From Carya illinoinensis (lineage: Eukaryota; Streptophyta; Magnoliopsida; Fagales; Juglandaceae), in the NCBI RefSeq assembly GCF_018687715.1, contig NC_056752.1, forward strand, positions 42,816,501 to 42,880,500: a DNA stretch of 64,000 nucleotides, in the 5' to 3' direction. Of this stretch, positions 62,345 to 64,000 are shown one piece after another. Both the position numbers and the translations under genes were made by a program. The notes beneath the pieces were generated by a model. That model was not told where the DNA came from, did not search any database, and worked only from the letters and a program-made list of their open reading frames with translations. The first letter of the stretch is position 1. Every line of letters begins with the position of its first letter.

Positions 62345-62860
62345 TAGAGATAAAGAGATTTTTTAAAAGTAAAACTATAAAATGATATTATTTTATATGA
62401 TATGTTAGATTTACTTTATAATAAAAATAATTTTATAATTTAACATATCATATCAAATCACTTCATGAATTTATTTTTATGAAATTTTTTTATAGTTAAA
62501 ATAGTTCTCACTCATTATATTAAAAGAGATAGAGATATTGTAGATTTTATCATCAAAGTGTAACACGTAAGTTTAAGGTTATGTTTAGATGTTAAGTTGA
62601 GTTAAAATGAGTTGATTTCTTTATGAATAATAGTAAATTAAGAAGATGGACTAAGTTTTGTGAGATCTACCTAAGATAAATTTAGAAATATTTATAAAAA
62701 GTTGAAAAAGATTATATGTTTCATGTGTAAATAGATTTTGAGTTAAAATTAATTTAATAATTTTAAAATTATATATTTAAATAATAGACTCAATTTAAAA
62801 TTAAATTATATTAAATTGATGTCAGTTGAGTTTTACAGCTAAATAAACTCTAAAATAAGA
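62345..62860. repeat. Two adjacent MITE-like repeats
   Basis: 62345-62510 has complementary ends (AACTATAAAATGATATTATT versus AATTTTTTTATAGTTAAAAT) and matches the family at 10022 and 26660. 62580-62860 begins TATGTTTAGATGTTAAGTTG and ends GTTTTACAGCTAAATAAACT, another MITE type also present at 17503. Confidence 0.6.
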
Positions 62861-64000
62861 GGAGAACGTACATCGAGGACTAGAAGAGAAATTAAGAATT
62901 ACAAAAAATATTTTAATATTTAAGTATCTATTATGAGACTATATATAGAAGCCATTTGTTAAATTAAATAATTTAAAACATATACTTGTAGATATTTTGT
63001 CGTATTTAGATGTTGTTTTCAGCTTCTAGGATGGATCTCGCAGCTCACCATTAAAGACTTGACAACTATCAACTACACTTGAATTATATATAATTTCCCA
63101 CAACTTTTTATTAAATATCAGTTTTAGAGTGATATGATATTTTTGGATAAATGACAAAAGACATGCATACTCCCATTTAGAATATCATGTACATGATATT
63201 AATCAAGATCGGCTCCTTGCCGCCTTACATGTTGGTCCACTCTCTTAGTCATGATTAGAAAGAAAGAAAGAGATAATAAACACATTCTGATCACACACAC
63301 GATCGATCGATGGATGAGCTAGCGTTAAGCATATAAAGTGGCCGAATATAATTATTCAAGGTAAAGTGTCCATTTCATCATTTCCTGAAAATGGTAATGT
63401 CCACTATTTTGTTGTTGTTGATTTTTATTAGATTCCTCTCAGCTACACCTCCCACATCATCTTAAAAAGTAGTTATCAATAATAGTTGAGGCAGAATATT
63501 AAGCTAGATGGATGTTTTAAAGGTGACGGAATTTAAAAGAGTAATGCTATATATAATTATAAAGTATGCATATTCTCTATACTATTTTAGAGAAAAATAA
63601 AATAAAATTTACCATTAAAAAAATAAATTTTTTTCCTGTAAATTTAAAATTTTTCATTATTTTCAAATAAAGTACATGGGAGCTACTTAGTTAAGAATAT
63701 AAATATTATTTCTCAATTTAAAACGAGGCTAGTTTGTTCCTAAAAGTGATTAAAAGTTGAAATATGTCGTTTTAGTGCTAAACTATAGTCCATCTTTTCT
63801 CTCATTCAGTGTGATCTAGTGTCTGATCAACGACAAATTGTCCTCTAGCAACTATCTCTTCGAACTTTTTTGGTAGGTCAACCAAAATGATTTGAACAGA
63901 AATAATAGTTACAGTTATAAGTGTATAAATATTATATAATCACTTTAAAAAAATATACAAATACGAGATTCACATAAAAAAAAAATTTATTTTTATAATA
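62861..64000. other. Intergenic to the window end
   Basis: AT-rich, no coding sequence supported. A MITE-like stretch lies near 63535-63720. Confidence 0.5.

Overview
This window is nuclear DNA from a flowering plant, most likely a dicot tree or shrub. The genes have short exons and GT-AG introns. The intergenic DNA is very AT-rich and packed with nested transposons. The conserved genes are RPL5, an IQ67-domain protein, a HAD hydrolase, two AOP-type dioxygenases and a probable thylakoid-lumen protein. Some MITE-like repeats resemble types I associate with Fagales/Juglandaceae, but that placement is only a guess.

Layout. (1) 1-10014: the right-hand 10 kb of a CACTA (En/Spm) transposon whose left end lies outside the window. 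On the minus strand it carries a TNP2-type transposase (Transposase_21, DUF4218 and DUF4216 regions) and a Transposase_24-type second gene, both broken. On the plus strand, divergent from these, is an accessory plant-transposon ORF. The area between and around these genes is filled with copies of the palindrome CGTTCGAACG and with hairpin-forming tandem repeats. (2) 10608-12101 and 21316-22873: two paralogous 2-oxoglutarate-dependent dioxygenase genes in the same orientation. They are separated by a LINE fragment, a 3.4-kb element with long terminal inverted repeats and an internal array of six hairpins, and MITEs. (3) 22.9-27.8 kb: repeat-rich DNA with two side-by-side hAT-like non-autonomous elements. 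(4) 27781-36060: a decayed PIF/Harbinger element with a Myb/NAM-like ORF1. It was later split by a Copia LTR retrotransposon (30052-34996) that has lost gag, protease and integrase. (5) 36340-39691: RPL5. (6) 40811-41500: a small gene with a twin-arginine thylakoid-lumen signal. (7) 43641-51391: a HAD-IIA hydrolase gene, with an ORF1-only LINE-like insertion in intron 5. (8) 53572-57168 plus a 5' leader: an IQD calmodulin-binding protein. (9) 58.9-64.0 kb: gene-free AT-rich DNA with repeats and MITEs.

The host genes have no obvious shared pathway; this is ordinary gene order with transposons between. The most unusual content is the CACTA element's palindrome system and accessory ORF, the hairpin array of the long-TIR element, and the Harbinger/Copia nest with its antisense ORF. 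All exon boundaries were derived by eye from splice consensus and reading-frame continuity. No database search was run.
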